Position numbers and translations under genes: made by a program. Below the pieces are notes generated by a model. That model ran no database searches and was not told the DNA's origin. It was given only the letters and a program-made list of their open reading frames with translations. From Armatimonadota bacterium (lineage in GTDB: Bacteria > Armatimonadota > Fervidibacteria > Fervidibacterales > Fervidibacteraceae), in NCBI GenBank assembly GCA_026419315.1, contig JANZZQ010000015.1:1-15681 (forward strand): a stretch of DNA of 15,681 nt, given 5' to 3'. Below are positions 6,272 through 13,181 of this stretch, piece by piece. Numbering within the stretch: position 1 is the first letter of the stretch; the number at the start of each line of letters is the position of its first letter.

Positions 6272-7123
6272 ATGAACAAAGCGGGTTTTCTGATGTTGTT
6301 GACAAAGGGCCGTTCGGGAAAAGGTTCACAGGCAATTAGCCGAAAGTTTAGACCCCCTTTCCCTCACTCAACTCAAAAGGTCACTGCGCTCTTTGAGGGT
6401 GAGTCAAAACCTCACCGGAAGCCGTGCATCCCTTTTAAGGCTACAACGAGGGAATCTCGTGCTTACAGCCTACGACAGCGGCTCCTCAAGCATGAAGCGA
6501 CCGTCGGCAACTGGGTAGAAGTGATTGCGGAAGAAGCAGGCTACCAGTTAACCTTTCGCAAGAGAAGCGAGGAAGAAGTGCGATACCGAAACGAACTACA
6601 GGAAGCGGAGACCGAGGAGCAAGCAACTAATGCGTTGCGTAAATTGACACAGACGCAAAAACGGTCTTTGCGTGAGGCAGCGATAAAGGAACTAAGGCGA
6701 CTTTCCAGGCGAACTTGGGATCGAAAACGAGTTGTTGTAACGCCAAGAGAGCGCTATGAAGGTGTGCCTGCAAGTTTGCGAGCGTTGCTCAAAACAGTTT
6801 ACGAGGGGCGTTGCCGAATTTGCGGCTTCACTTTCAGAAAACGCAACGGCGAACCTTACTTTGAAGTTCACCATGTTGACCCCGAAGGCGGTCATCAGCC
6901 ACAAAATTTGTTGGTGCTTTGTGCCAATTGTCATGCGCAAACGGAACATTCAGATGTCTCCGCGAGACAGGCTTCACAAGGTTGGGTTGTGGCTGTTACT
7001 ATTAATGGTGAGCGGCGACCAGTGTATCAGGCACTTTTCAGGTCATTGCCTACACGCCCGATGCTCCTTGCCCTTTGGAGTTTCTTGACACTTTATCATC
7101 ACGCAACATCCCTTCGGATTTAG
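6272..7123 (+). CDS. HNH endonuclease encoded within the ruv operon
   Basis: The product has 283 residues and a C-terminal HNH nuclease domain: CRIC (Cys181, Cys184), then YFEVHHVDPEGG with His200 and His201, then NLLVLCANCH with Asn212, Cys217, Cys220 and His221. The two CxxC pairs probably bind structural zinc, and the His-His-Asn-His set forms the beta-beta-alpha-metal active site. All key residues are present. The N-terminal 100 residues are very basic. A charged, probably helical region (about 98-150) carries many Glu/Arg and could form a coiled coil or bind DNA. No family beyond HNH is recognised; McrA-like restriction nucleases and homing-type nucleases share the motif. The gene lies between ruvA and ruvB, same strand, and its stop directly abuts the ruvB start region, so it is probably co-transcribed. 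An accessory role in junction or DNA-damage processing is inference from position only. A 305-residue form from GTG 6206 is possible. Confidence 0.88.
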   Translation: MNKAGFLMLLTKGRSGKGSQAISRKFRPPFPHSTQKVTALFEGESKPHRKPCIPFKATTRESRAYSLRQRLLKHEATVGNWVEVIAEEAGYQLTFRKRSEEEVRYRNELQEAETEEQATNALRKLTQTQKRSLREAAIKELRRLSRRTWDRKRVVVTPRERYEGVPASLRALLKTVYEGRCRICGFTFRKRNGEPYFEVHHVDPEGGHQPQNLLVLCANCHAQTEHSDVSARQASQGWVVAVTINGERRPVYQALFRSLPTRPMLLALWSFLTLYHHATSLRI

Positions 7124-8167
7124 GTGATGTCCATGAGGAAGAGGTGGGTTGTGCCGACACCGACGGAGAACGACGACGAGCAAATGTTGGTGGCTTTGAG
7201 ACCCAGGACCCTTGACGAATATATTGGGCAGCGTGAAGTGGTGACGAGGCTGCGCATCGCCATTGAAGCGGCGAAGCAACGGGGTGAACCCCTTGAGCAT
7301 TTACTCCTTTACGGTCCTCCAGGTCTCGGCAAAACGACTTTGGCTCACATTATCGCGAACGAGATGGGGGTCGGCATCATCTCAACGACTGCACCGTCTC
7401 TTGAGCGGGCTGGAGATGTCATGGGTTATTTGCTCAGTTTAAAGCGGGGCGAAGTTCTGTTCGTTGACGAAGTTCACAGGTTGCCGCGCCATGTTGAAGA
7501 ATTCCTTTACCCTGTGCTTGAGATGTTTCGGGTTGACTTTAACCTCAGCAAACGGCCCGGGGCGAAACCTCACAGGTTCGAATTGCCCCCATTCACCTTC
7601 ATCGGGGCGACGACAAAAGCGGGCAACCTCTCAAAGCCAATGAGGGACAGGTTCGGTTTGAAGTTTCGGCTCGACTTTTACAGCGTTGAGGAGTTGGCTC
7701 AAATTGTCAAGCGGTCAGCGGATTTGCTCGGTGTCCCGGTTGACGAGGGGGGAGCAATTGAAATTGCACGAAGGTCGCGAGGAACGCCCCGCATCGCTAA
7801 CAGGCTTCTGCGCCGCGTCCGCGATTACGCTCAGGTTAGAGGCGACGGACGCATTGACTCCGAAATCGCTCGCCGAGCCTTGACGATGGAGGGAATTGAC
7901 GAGCTCGGGCTTGACCAACTTGACAGAGATTACTTGACGGTTCTTATTTGCGAGTTCAACGGCGGTCCGGCAGGTTTGGAAGCAATTGCCGCGATGGTTC
8001 AAGAAGATGCACGCACCCTCGAGGAGATGGTTGAACCTTTCTTGCTCCAACTCGGTTTCATCCGTAGAACCCATCAAGGTCGCGTGGCAACGATAAAAGC
8101 GTATCAACACCTCGGTTTTGAACCTACGAAATTGCCACAACCTTCCTTGCCATTGACAAGCGATTGA
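7124..8167 (+). CDS. ruvB: Holliday junction branch-migration ATPase RuvB
   Basis: RuvB is the hexameric AAA+ motor that pumps DNA through the RuvA-bound junction. Numbering from GTG 7124 (347 residues): Walker A GPPGLGKT at 64-71, Walker B VLFVDEVH at 111-118, sensor 1 in IGATTKAG at 160-167, the arginine-finger region MRDRFG at 173-178, sensor 2 GTPRIANR at 220-227, and the C-terminal winged helix (FNGGPAGLEAIAA..., LLQLGFIRRTHQGR). The family's ATTRAGLLS is ATTKAGNLS here, a conservative variation. The start is uncertain: GTG 7124 directly follows the HNH stop (TAG 7121-7123), and ATG at 7127 or 7133 is equally possible, changing only one to three residues. No strong Shine-Dalgarno is seen, which fits coupling to the preceding gene. 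It closes the ruvC-ruvA-HNH-ruvB operon. Confidence 0.95.
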   Translation: MMSMRKRWVVPTPTENDDEQMLVALRPRTLDEYIGQREVVTRLRIAIEAAKQRGEPLEHLLLYGPPGLGKTTLAHIIANEMGVGIISTTAPSLERAGDVMGYLLSLKRGEVLFVDEVHRLPRHVEEFLYPVLEMFRVDFNLSKRPGAKPHRFELPPFTFIGATTKAGNLSKPMRDRFGLKFRLDFYSVEELAQIVKRSADLLGVPVDEGGAIEIARRSRGTPRIANRLLRRVRDYAQVRGDGRIDSEIARRALTMEGIDELGLDQLDRDYLTVLICEFNGGPAGLEAIAAMVQEDARTLEEMVEPFLLQLGFIRRTHQGRVATIKAYQHLGFEPTKLPQPSLPLTSD

Positions 8168-8393
8168 TTTCTTGGTTTCGGGATGATGGCAAATGTTGAC
8201 ACCTCGCGAGCGCTCCCGAGTGGGTAACTAAGTATCCTGGGCTTTTCGCGAGTCGGCGAAATAAACAAGCGAGGGTTAGTGTTTTTCACGCGAACGGGTT
8301 TTGGGCAGAAGTTGTTGGGAGGTATCGCTCGGTTTGCCAGCTCGCAAGTTATAACTCAACCGCTAATCACGGTGTTTCACTGGATGTCCCGCC
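8168..8393. other. Intergenic region after ruvB
   Basis: This 226-bp stretch holds no credible gene. It contains the 8-bp palindrome CTCGCGAG (8203-8210), a 6-bp stem with a 6-nt loop (TTTCGC/GCGAAA, 8244-8261) without a T-tail, and TATAAC (8350-8355) within the palindrome GTTATAAC. TATAAC could be a -10 box for the small downstream gene but lacks a -35. A TTGACA at 8196-8201 has no -10 at proper spacing. Confidence 0.5.
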
Positions 8394-8606
8394 GTGAAAT
8401 TTCCTTTCACGGTTGAGTCGCTCAAGGGTTTCTTCAACGGTGAGGGTTTTGACATTTACGACCTGCCTTCCGAGCCGGAAAAGCAACTTAGCAAGGTTGG
8501 AGAGATGTTCGACCTGACAAGAGCAATTGAGGCTGCGTGGGAAAAGCGGGAACGAATCGTAGTCAATGAAGCCGCGACTCAGCAACTTTTCATCGAGTGT
8601 CTGTGA
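8394..8606 (+). CDS. Small hypothetical protein (70 residues)
   Basis: I do not recognise this protein. The frame runs from GTG 8394 to TGA 8604-8606 and gives an acidic, well-mixed, soluble-looking sequence with no signal peptide or membrane segment. It includes GEGFDIYDLPSEPEKQ and a probable helix around EMFDLTRAIEAAWEKRE. Composition and codon use resemble neighbouring genes, which is why it is preferred over the antisense frame covering the same bases. Against it, GTG 8394 has no Shine-Dalgarno and is the only usable start before an in-frame stop at 8364-8366. It could be leaderless, starting from TATAAC at 8350, or a remnant of a longer gene. It lies on the same strand as ruvB and the macro-domain gene, separated from them by 226 and 135 bp. 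Confidence 0.45.
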   Translation: MKFPFTVESLKGFFNGEGFDIYDLPSEPEKQLSKVGEMFDLTRAIEAAWEKRERIVVNEAATQQLFIECL

Positions 8607-8634
8607 CACGGCTGGCGCGGCAAAAGCAATGAAT

Positions 8635-8667
8635 GGGGCGCAGACGGAGCTTTGTCTGAAAGCGCCC
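8635..8667 (+). promoter_or_regulatory. Imperfect GC-rich hairpin upstream of the macro-domain gene
   Basis: GGGCGC (8636-8641) pairs with GCGCCC (8662-8667), and AGAC (8642-8645) with GTCT (8654-8657). There is an 8-nt loop and a GAAA bulge on the 3' side. The 10-bp structure has no T-run after it. It may end the small upstream transcript or be a leader element. Confidence 0.35.
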
Positions 8668-8691
8668 GGACACGATCGTTCTGCAGTAAAA

Positions 8692-8720
8692 TTGAAAGCG
8701 GCGTCCCAAATTGATATGGC
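8692..8720 (+). promoter_or_regulatory. Weak promoter candidate for the macro-domain gene
   Basis: TTGAAA (8692-8697, five of six) is followed after 17 bp by TATGGC (8715-8720, three of six). The start point would be near 8727, giving a very short leader before GTG 8742 that still contains the Shine-Dalgarno. The poor -10 keeps confidence low. Confidence 0.2.
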
Positions 8721-8741
8721 GCCCGTGTGAGGTGATGGGGA

Positions 8742-9323
8742 GTGAACACAGTTGTGAGGGAAGTGAAATTACCAAGTGGTCAAATGATTCGCATTTTGCG
8801 GGGTGACATCACCGCTGAGCAAGTAGACGCGGTTGTCAATGCTGCAAATTCACAACTCAAACATTTTGGTGGCGTTGCAGCGGCGATCGTGCGAAAAGGT
8901 GGCGAGGTGATACAGCAAGAAAGCGATGAGTGGGTTCGCCAATACGGTCCTGTTCCAACGGGGCAAGTGGCTATCACAAGTGCTGGCAACTTGCCTGCAA
9001 AAGCCGTTATCCATGCTGTCGGTCCAGTTTGGCAAGATCACACACCAGAAAAAGCCGATGAGTTATTGAGGAAAGCCGTTTGGAACAGCCTCATGGCTGC
9101 ACACAACAGGGGGTTCGGCAGCATTGCCTTGCCCGCTATAAGTGCCGGCGTTTTCGGCTTTCCGAAGGAGCGATGCGCTTCAATTTTGTTGGACACAGCA
9201 AAGGAGTTTTGCGAAAAAAATCCCGACAGCACTCTGAAGGACATTCGCTTTGTGCTTTTCGACGAGCCGACTTTTCAAGCATTCATTGAAGCCTTTGATG
9301 CCCGTTGGAGCTCACGGAGATAG
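8742..9323 (+). CDS. Macro-domain protein (ADP-ribose binding/hydrolase)
   Basis: This is a single-domain macro protein of 193 residues. Macro domains bind ADP-ribose, and many remove it from proteins or hydrolyse O-acetyl-ADP-ribose. Motifs are in order: RGDIT (20-24), VVNAANSQLKHFGGVAAAIVRKGG (31-54) with the Asn33/Asn36 and Gly43-Gly44 binding segment, an AVGPVW strand (92-97), and the phosphate-binding loop PAISAGVFGFP (131-141). The NSxLKHFGGVAxAI pattern places it nearer the Af1521/MacroD-like group than the short Poa1p group, so ADP-ribosyl-hydrolase activity is plausible but unproven. Start GTG 8742 is supported by GAGGTG (8729-8734) 7 nt upstream. No ADP-ribosyltransferase or sirtuin is seen nearby. 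It converges with the minus-strand phosphatase gene 98 bp away. Confidence 0.93.
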   Translation: MNTVVREVKLPSGQMIRILRGDITAEQVDAVVNAANSQLKHFGGVAAAIVRKGGEVIQQESDEWVRQYGPVPTGQVAITSAGNLPAKAVIHAVGPVWQDHTPEKADELLRKAVWNSLMAAHNRGFGSIALPAISAGVFGFPKERCASILLDTAKEFCEKNPDSTLKDIRFVLFDEPTFQAFIEAFDARWSSRR

Positions 9324-9389
9324 AGGAACGCCAACCTAATCTGGAACTTAACAAAGGTATCGCCGGTTACCGCCACGCTTTCACCTTCG

Positions 9390-9416
9390 CCTTTTGCTTT
9401 GCGCTTTGCTTTAGGC
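9390..9416. repeat. Pyrimidine-rich repeat copy in the convergent intergenic gap
   Basis: A stretch of CTTTGC-type units (CCTTTTGCTTTGCGCTTTG) lies in the 98-bp gap between the convergent macro-domain and phosphatase genes. It closely resembles 551-578 upstream of atpD (CCTTTGCCTTGCGCCTTG). The two look like diverged copies of a short dispersed element, or merely similar low-complexity sequence. No clear bidirectional terminator hairpin is visible in this gap. Confidence 0.35.
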
Positions 9417-9421
9417 TTACA

Positions 9422-10177
9422 TTAACCCACTTGAATCCCTCGCCTCAAAACCTCAATGAATTGTGGCGGTGCGACGAGTTGAGGGGGGAGTTTTTCTCGG
9501 TTGAGGGGCAAACGGTAGATAGGTTCGCCTGTAAGCAGGTAAATGACTTCAGCACCAGCCTCTTTCGCAATAATCCAGCCCGCAGCGATGTCCCAAACCC
9601 GGTTATCTGTCAATACACCTCCTATGAACGAACCTTTTGCGACGAAAGTGAAACAAGCAACTGCAGTCCCGAGACTTCGAACTTTGCACGGCAAGTTGAC
9701 TTTCATCCGCTTAACGCTTAGGGTGCTCAGTCCAAGCAGATCGTCGTGGCGAATCTCCCTATCGCATCGGGCGTAAATTCGCCTATCGTTCAACCATGCC
9801 CCTTTGCCCTGTTGTGCAAAGTAAAGTTCGTTGAAAGCTGGGTAGTAAACCGCCCCCATCGTTGTAGTTCCGTTTTCAACGAGGCCAACGGAAACCGCCC
9901 AAATCGGGACACCAGCGACGAAATTCGCAGTCCCGTCAATTGGGTCAACAACCCAAGCAACATCCCTATTGACACCTTGCTCGACTTCTTCGCCGAGAAC
10001 TTCCACACCGGGGAAATGCTTTGCGAGCTCGGTGCGCAGGAAATCTTCCACAGATTTGTCCGCTTCGGTCACAAAGGAGCGGTCGGATTTTTCGGATGGA
10101 ACGACACACCCATAGTGGGAAAGAGCAAGTTCCCCGGCACGGCGAATGATGTTTTTGAGAACATCCATTTCTGTCAA
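9422..10177 (-). CDS. Inositol monophosphatase-family phosphatase
   Basis: This is a Mg2+-dependent, Li+-sensitive-type phosphatase of the IMPase/FBPase/CysQ superfamily; 251 residues from a TTG start at 10177. Metal-site motifs are complete: TEADK (37-41), GEE with Glu63/Glu64, WVVDPIDGTANF (75-86) with Asp78 and Asp81, and WDIAAG (195-200) with Asp196. The substrate could be inositol-1-phosphate, another sugar phosphate or histidinol phosphate. TTG 10177 is chosen because GGAGGTGA (minus strand, 10192-10185) lies 7 nt upstream and the TTG overlaps the stop of the methyltransferase gene as TTGA. An ATG lies three codons further in (10168) but at poorer spacing. The open frame upstream to 10315 is the other gene's coding region. 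It is the second gene of a two-gene operon. Confidence 0.92.
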   Translation of the reverse strand: MTEMDVLKNIIRRAGELALSHYGCVVPSEKSDRSFVTEADKSVEDFLRTELAKHFPGVEVLGEEVEQGVNRDVAWVVDPIDGTANFVAGVPIWAVSVGLVENGTTTMGAVYYPAFNELYFAQQGKGAWLNDRRIYARCDREIRHDDLLGLSTLSVKRMKVNLPCKVRSLGTAVACFTFVAKGSFIGGVLTDNRVWDIAAGWIIAKEAGAEVIYLLTGEPIYRLPLNREKLPPQLVAPPQFIEVLRRGIQVG

Positions 10178-10192
10178 GAGTCCCTCACCTCC
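10174..10192 (-). promoter_or_regulatory. TTGA stop/start overlap with Shine-Dalgarno
   Basis: On the minus strand GGAGGTGA (10192-10185) is followed by 7 nt, then TTGA (10177-10174). In TTGA the TTG starts the phosphatase and the TGA ends the methyltransferase. This is the geometry of translational coupling, usually seen as ATGA, and it decides for the rare TTG start. Confidence 0.7.
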
Positions 10193-11391
10193 GAGGATTT
10201 TCCCGAACTTGTTGCCCTGCTGATGACCATTACCTCTGCTGGCAAATCCCCATGCAACACGCTGTATCGTTGCTCGACGGTGAAATTCAAAACGGGAATT
10301 AACATTTCCAGCCATTCAGGGTGGTGGGTGATCACCACGAGTTTTCCGTCTTCGCTCAAGACATCATCGGCAACTTGAATGAGCAACCTGTGCGCTTCCT
10401 TCGCCTTCGCGATTGAACCGCTGCGGATGCCAAACGGTGGGTTGACAATGATCCTTTGAACGCTCCCTTTTGGGAAGATTTTCGGCAACCCGGCAGCGTC
10501 AAGGACTTGCCATTTTATTGTGTCGGCGACCAACGCCCTTTCGGCGTTTAATTGTGCACCAGCGATGTGTTTTGGCGAAATATCTGAGCCGAAAAGTTTC
10601 CCGAAGACATTCCAATCAGCGTTAGTGTCCCACTGAAACATCAGCTCATCAAGGTTCAAACCCGAAAAGTAGGGCAGCGACCTGAAAGCGAAATTTTCCT
10701 TCCGGAAGAAACCCGCTGGGACCTTGCGAGCGACCAAAGCGGCTTCAATGACGATAGTCCCACCACCGCACATAGGGTCAACAAGTTGCTCTTCTGGCTT
10801 CCAACCTGAAGCCCAAACCATTGCGGCGGCGAGGGCCGCGTTGATTGCTGCCGGGTGATCGTAGGTGCGATATCCCCTCCGGTGCAGCGCTTCCTCGCCG
10901 ACAAAATCGATCCCGACGACGCACTTTTCCCCGGTGACATCAACCCTCAACATGACATCAGGGTGAGCCAATTTGACTTTTTGCCTGTGCCCAGTCTTTT
11001 CCATGATTCGGTCAATTACGGCCTGGCCGCTTATCCGCTCAATGTCCGGCGATTGATATTGGTGGCGACCGTTCCGAGTTGAACGGACGCAAAAGGTCGC
11101 TTCCGGTGGTAACCACTCCGTCCAATCAACAGACTTGACAATTTGGTAAATATCGTCTAAGCCCTCTTGGGTGCGTCGAACCTCACCTTCAGCCAAGACA
11201 AGCAAACCGCGATAGATTGTCCTCGCTTGGTAGCAAACCCGAGCCAAAGTTATGGGTTCATCAACGAATCCCCAAACCCAACCATCTAAGCCGAACAAAC
11301 GAGGTCGCGCCTCCACGCCCAAAGAGTGCAACTCTTGAACAACTATGTCCTCAATGCCTCGCGATGTTGTGAAAAGGACTTTGTAAGCCAT
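10174..11391 (-). CDS. THUMP-domain RNA N2-guanine methyltransferase (Trm14/TrmN/RlmL-like)
   Basis: This enzyme transfers a methyl group from SAM to a guanine N2 in tRNA or rRNA; 405 residues from ATG 11391. An N-terminal ferredoxin-like plus THUMP region spans about 1-165 (TTSRGIEDIVVQEL at the start, then VRSTRNGRHQY..., VDVTGEKCVVGIDF). The Rossmann methyltransferase domain follows, with SAM motif I VDPMCGGGTIVIEAAL (204-219), a motif II/III region GSDISPKHI (268-276) and catalytic motif IV NPPFGIR (317-323). The segment LHRRGYRTYDHPAAINAALAAAMV before motif I is characteristic of the Trm14/TrmN and RlmL N-terminal families. With a single methyltransferase domain, a tRNA guanine-6 enzyme is the better guess than full-length RlmL. 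GTG 11403 is an alternative start; ATG 11391 has GGTGGGA nearby. It heads a minus-strand operon whose second gene begins inside its stop codon. Confidence 0.88.
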   Translation of the reverse strand: MAYKVLFTTSRGIEDIVVQELHSLGVEARPRLFGLDGWVWGFVDEPITLARVCYQARTIYRGLLVLAEGEVRRTQEGLDDIYQIVKSVDWTEWLPPEATFCVRSTRNGRHQYQSPDIERISGQAVIDRIMEKTGHRQKVKLAHPDVMLRVDVTGEKCVVGIDFVGEEALHRRGYRTYDHPAAINAALAAAMVWASGWKPEEQLVDPMCGGGTIVIEAALVARKVPAGFFRKENFAFRSLPYFSGLNLDELMFQWDTNADWNVFGKLFGSDISPKHIAGAQLNAERALVADTIKWQVLDAAGLPKIFPKGSVQRIIVNPPFGIRSGSIAKAKEAHRLLIQVADDVLSEDGKLVVITHHPEWLEMLIPVLNFTVEQRYSVLHGDLPAEVMVISRATSSGKSSEVRDS

Positions 11392-11422
11392 GCTGTGTCC
11401 CACCGGTCAAATGTTGTGCTCC

Positions 11423-11441
11423 GACAAATTGAAATTTTGTC
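11423..11441. repeat. Inverted repeat in the divergent intergenic region
   Basis: GACAAA (11423-11428) and TTTGTC (11436-11441) are perfect inverted arms around an AT-rich 7-nt centre. The element sits in the 104 bp between the divergently transcribed methyltransferase and prepilin peptidase genes. That is a natural place for a shared operator, although no convincing promoter boxes are seen on either strand. Confidence 0.3.
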
Positions 11442-11495
11442 AGCAAAATTAAGAGTGGCACAGCCAACAAATTCGTGTCGGGAAGAGGTGACCTG

Positions 11496-12287
11496 ATGCC
11501 AAAGTGGTTCGTAGCCCTGTTCGCCTTCTTGTTTGGTGCAGCGGTGGGCAGTTTCGTTAATGTTTGCATCTACCGGCTGCCGAGAAAGTTGTCTATTGTA
11601 AAGCCGCCATCCCATTGCCCGCATTGCGGGACGACATTGACAGCCTTTGATTTGGTTCCGTTACTCAGTTACCTGTGGCTCGGGGGCAAGTGCCGATATT
11701 GTAAAACGCCCATCAGCCCAAGGTATTTCCTCGTTGAACTTTTGACGGCGATGCTGTTCGTGGCCGCTGTCGACCGATATTCACTTAGCCTTGAAGCCGT
11801 TTTGGTATCCATATCCTTAGCCGCCCTCGTAGTTATCGCTTTTGTTGATTGGGAATTCTTCCTCGTCCCAGACGAGGCTGTTTGGGCTTTGGGGATTCTC
11901 GGGTTTTTCAAGCATGTGATTTTGATTTCCAACCCTCACGGGATTTTGATCAGCCTTGGGGGCGCAGTTTTGGGTGGCACGGTTATCTGGCTCATAGGGA
12001 TTTTGGGGCGCCTGGTCTTTCGCAAGGAAGCGATGGGTTTCGGGGATGTCAAGATCGCAGCGGCTGTCGGCGCCCACTTGGGAGCAACTTGGTTAATGCT
12101 GCCTTTCTTACTTTTCAGCATCTTCGTCGGGGCAGTGATGGGAGTTTTACTCGCTTTACTTCAACGCCGTTCCTTGACGGGCTACATTCCGTTTGGGCCC
12201 GCTATGGCTATTGCCGCCACCATCGTTTTCCTTGCACCGCCTTCGGTAATAAACTTCGTCTTGCAACTCTACGGAATTTCAAGGTAA
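11496..12287 (+). CDS. pilD: Prepilin peptidase / N-methyltransferase (type IV leader peptidase, A24 family)
   Basis: This integral membrane aspartic protease cleaves the leader of type IV prepilins or type II pseudopilins; the long form also N-methylates the new N-terminus. It has 263 residues from ATG 11496 and about seven to eight hydrophobic segments. The N-terminal domain has GSFVNVCIYRLP (18-29) and the zinc-binding pair CPHC/CRYC (Cys41, 44, 66, 69), typical of bifunctional enzymes. The catalytic aspartates are Asp118 in VDWEFFLVPD and Asp184 in the GxGD motif GFGD (181-184). IPFGP (231-235) near the end is also characteristic. GAGGTGA lies just upstream of ATG 11496; an in-frame GTG at 11475 is less likely because it would place charged residues before the first membrane segment. 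Partner pilin genes are not in the window. It is probably co-transcribed with the methyltransferase 18 bp downstream. Confidence 0.94.
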   Translation: MPKWFVALFAFLFGAAVGSFVNVCIYRLPRKLSIVKPPSHCPHCGTTLTAFDLVPLLSYLWLGGKCRYCKTPISPRYFLVELLTAMLFVAAVDRYSLSLEAVLVSISLAALVVIAFVDWEFFLVPDEAVWALGILGFFKHVILISNPHGILISLGGAVLGGTVIWLIGILGRLVFRKEAMGFGDVKIAAAVGAHLGATWLMLPFLLFSIFVGAVMGVLLALLQRRSLTGYIPFGPAMAIAATIVFLAPPSVINFVLQLYGISR

Positions 12288-12305
12288 GGAAAGGAAGGTC
12301 CCGAG

Positions 12306-13049
12306 ATGGAAGCTATCTTTGACCGAAAGGCCGTTTTCAAGTTCGGTTACCATTGGGTCGGCGATGAAGAGGAATCAGCGGAGCAAGTGGAGTTTGTTCG
12401 CAGGCTTTTGTATTTGCCCGTCGGTTCAAAAGTGCTTGTCCCTTTTTGTGGTCCCGGTTGGTATGCTCATGAGCTGTCAATGTGGGGCTTTCAAATCGTC
12501 GGAACAGAAACTGTCCCATCATTCTTGCAAGAGGCAAAAAATCGCGGGCAGCGCTTAGGATTGTCAACCCTTTTCCTTCAAGCAGACCCATTGAACTTGC
12601 CTTTTCGCGACGAAAAGTTCGACGGGGCGGTGTTAATAGGGAACAGGTTCGGTATGACCGGGGACGAATTGACAGACTTTGAGTTTTTGAGAGAGCTCGC
12701 AAGGGTTGTTAAGCCGCAGGGAAGGTTGGTTGCCGCACTGCCACACCGAGACGGTTTGCTCAATTCATTCCGAGAGCGAGATTGGGAAACAATGATGGAC
12801 GAAAGGAAGATGCTCATCGCACGAAAATGGGATGCGACGACTGGGCAAATGTGGGAGGAATGGAGAGACGCCGAAACATCACAAAACACTCGCCTATTCG
12901 TCGTCATCTACCGAGTTTACACATTGACAGAATTGACCTACCTTCTCCGCAAGGCAGGTTTCACTCCCGTTAACGCGTTCGGGAATTTCATGGGCGGGGA
13001 GTTGACCTATGAGAGCCGCTGGATGCTTGTCCAATCTGTCAAGGAGTGA
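12306..13049 (+). CDS. Class I SAM-dependent methyltransferase
   Basis: This is a 247-residue protein with a Rossmann methyltransferase fold of unknown substrate. Motif I is VLVPFCGPGWYAHEL (43-57), with VPFCGPG in place of the common LDLGCGxG, so the usual first-strand Asp/Glu is missing. The end of the second strand is VGTET (65-69). Motif II/III lies in DPLNLPF...FDGAVLIGNRFG (94-116), and the helix and strand ELARVVKPQGRLVAALP (129-145) are typical of the Methyltransf_11/25 group. The C-terminal part (about 180-245) contains a strand, the IYRVYTLTELTYLLRKAGF helix and a final strand, as in small-molecule methyltransferases. Start ATG 12306 follows a purine-rich AAGGAAAGGAAGG site and lies 18 bp after the prepilin peptidase stop, so the two are probably in one operon. 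No functional link to the peptidase is evident. Confidence 0.85.
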   Translation: MEAIFDRKAVFKFGYHWVGDEEESAEQVEFVRRLLYLPVGSKVLVPFCGPGWYAHELSMWGFQIVGTETVPSFLQEAKNRGQRLGLSTLFLQADPLNLPFRDEKFDGAVLIGNRFGMTGDELTDFEFLRELARVVKPQGRLVAALPHRDGLLNSFRERDWETMMDERKMLIARKWDATTGQMWEEWRDAETSQNTRLFVVIYRVYTLTELTYLLRKAGFTPVNAFGNFMGGELTYESRWMLVQSVKE

Positions 13050-13181
13050 TGGTGATTTGTTGGGCTTCCGCAACTAAACCGATTCGGTGAGTAGTTTGCG
13101 ACAAGGTTTTCGGGAAGGGTCGCAAGCGATGCCGTCAGCAACCGACAAAGCCTTGGTGAGGGAAAGTTGGAGTGACGGGAA

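Noticed and set aside
7085..7090. TTGACA inside the end of the HNH gene as a ruvB promoter
   Set aside because: The sequence at proper -10 distance is GC-rich (ATCCCT region) and the motif lies within coding sequence.
6206..7123. HNH gene as part of a group I intron, intein or mobile element
   Set aside because: It does not interrupt another gene, has no intron-like or intein splice motifs, and no flanking direct or inverted repeats were seen.
8196..8201. Consensus TTGACA after ruvB
   Set aside because: No -10-like hexamer lies 16-18 bp downstream; TAACTA and TATCCT are at 23 and 31 bp.
8367..8609. Antisense 80-codon frame over the small hypothetical gene
   Set aside because: Its composition is less protein-like and it has no ribosome binding site. 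The plus-strand frame fits host codon use better.
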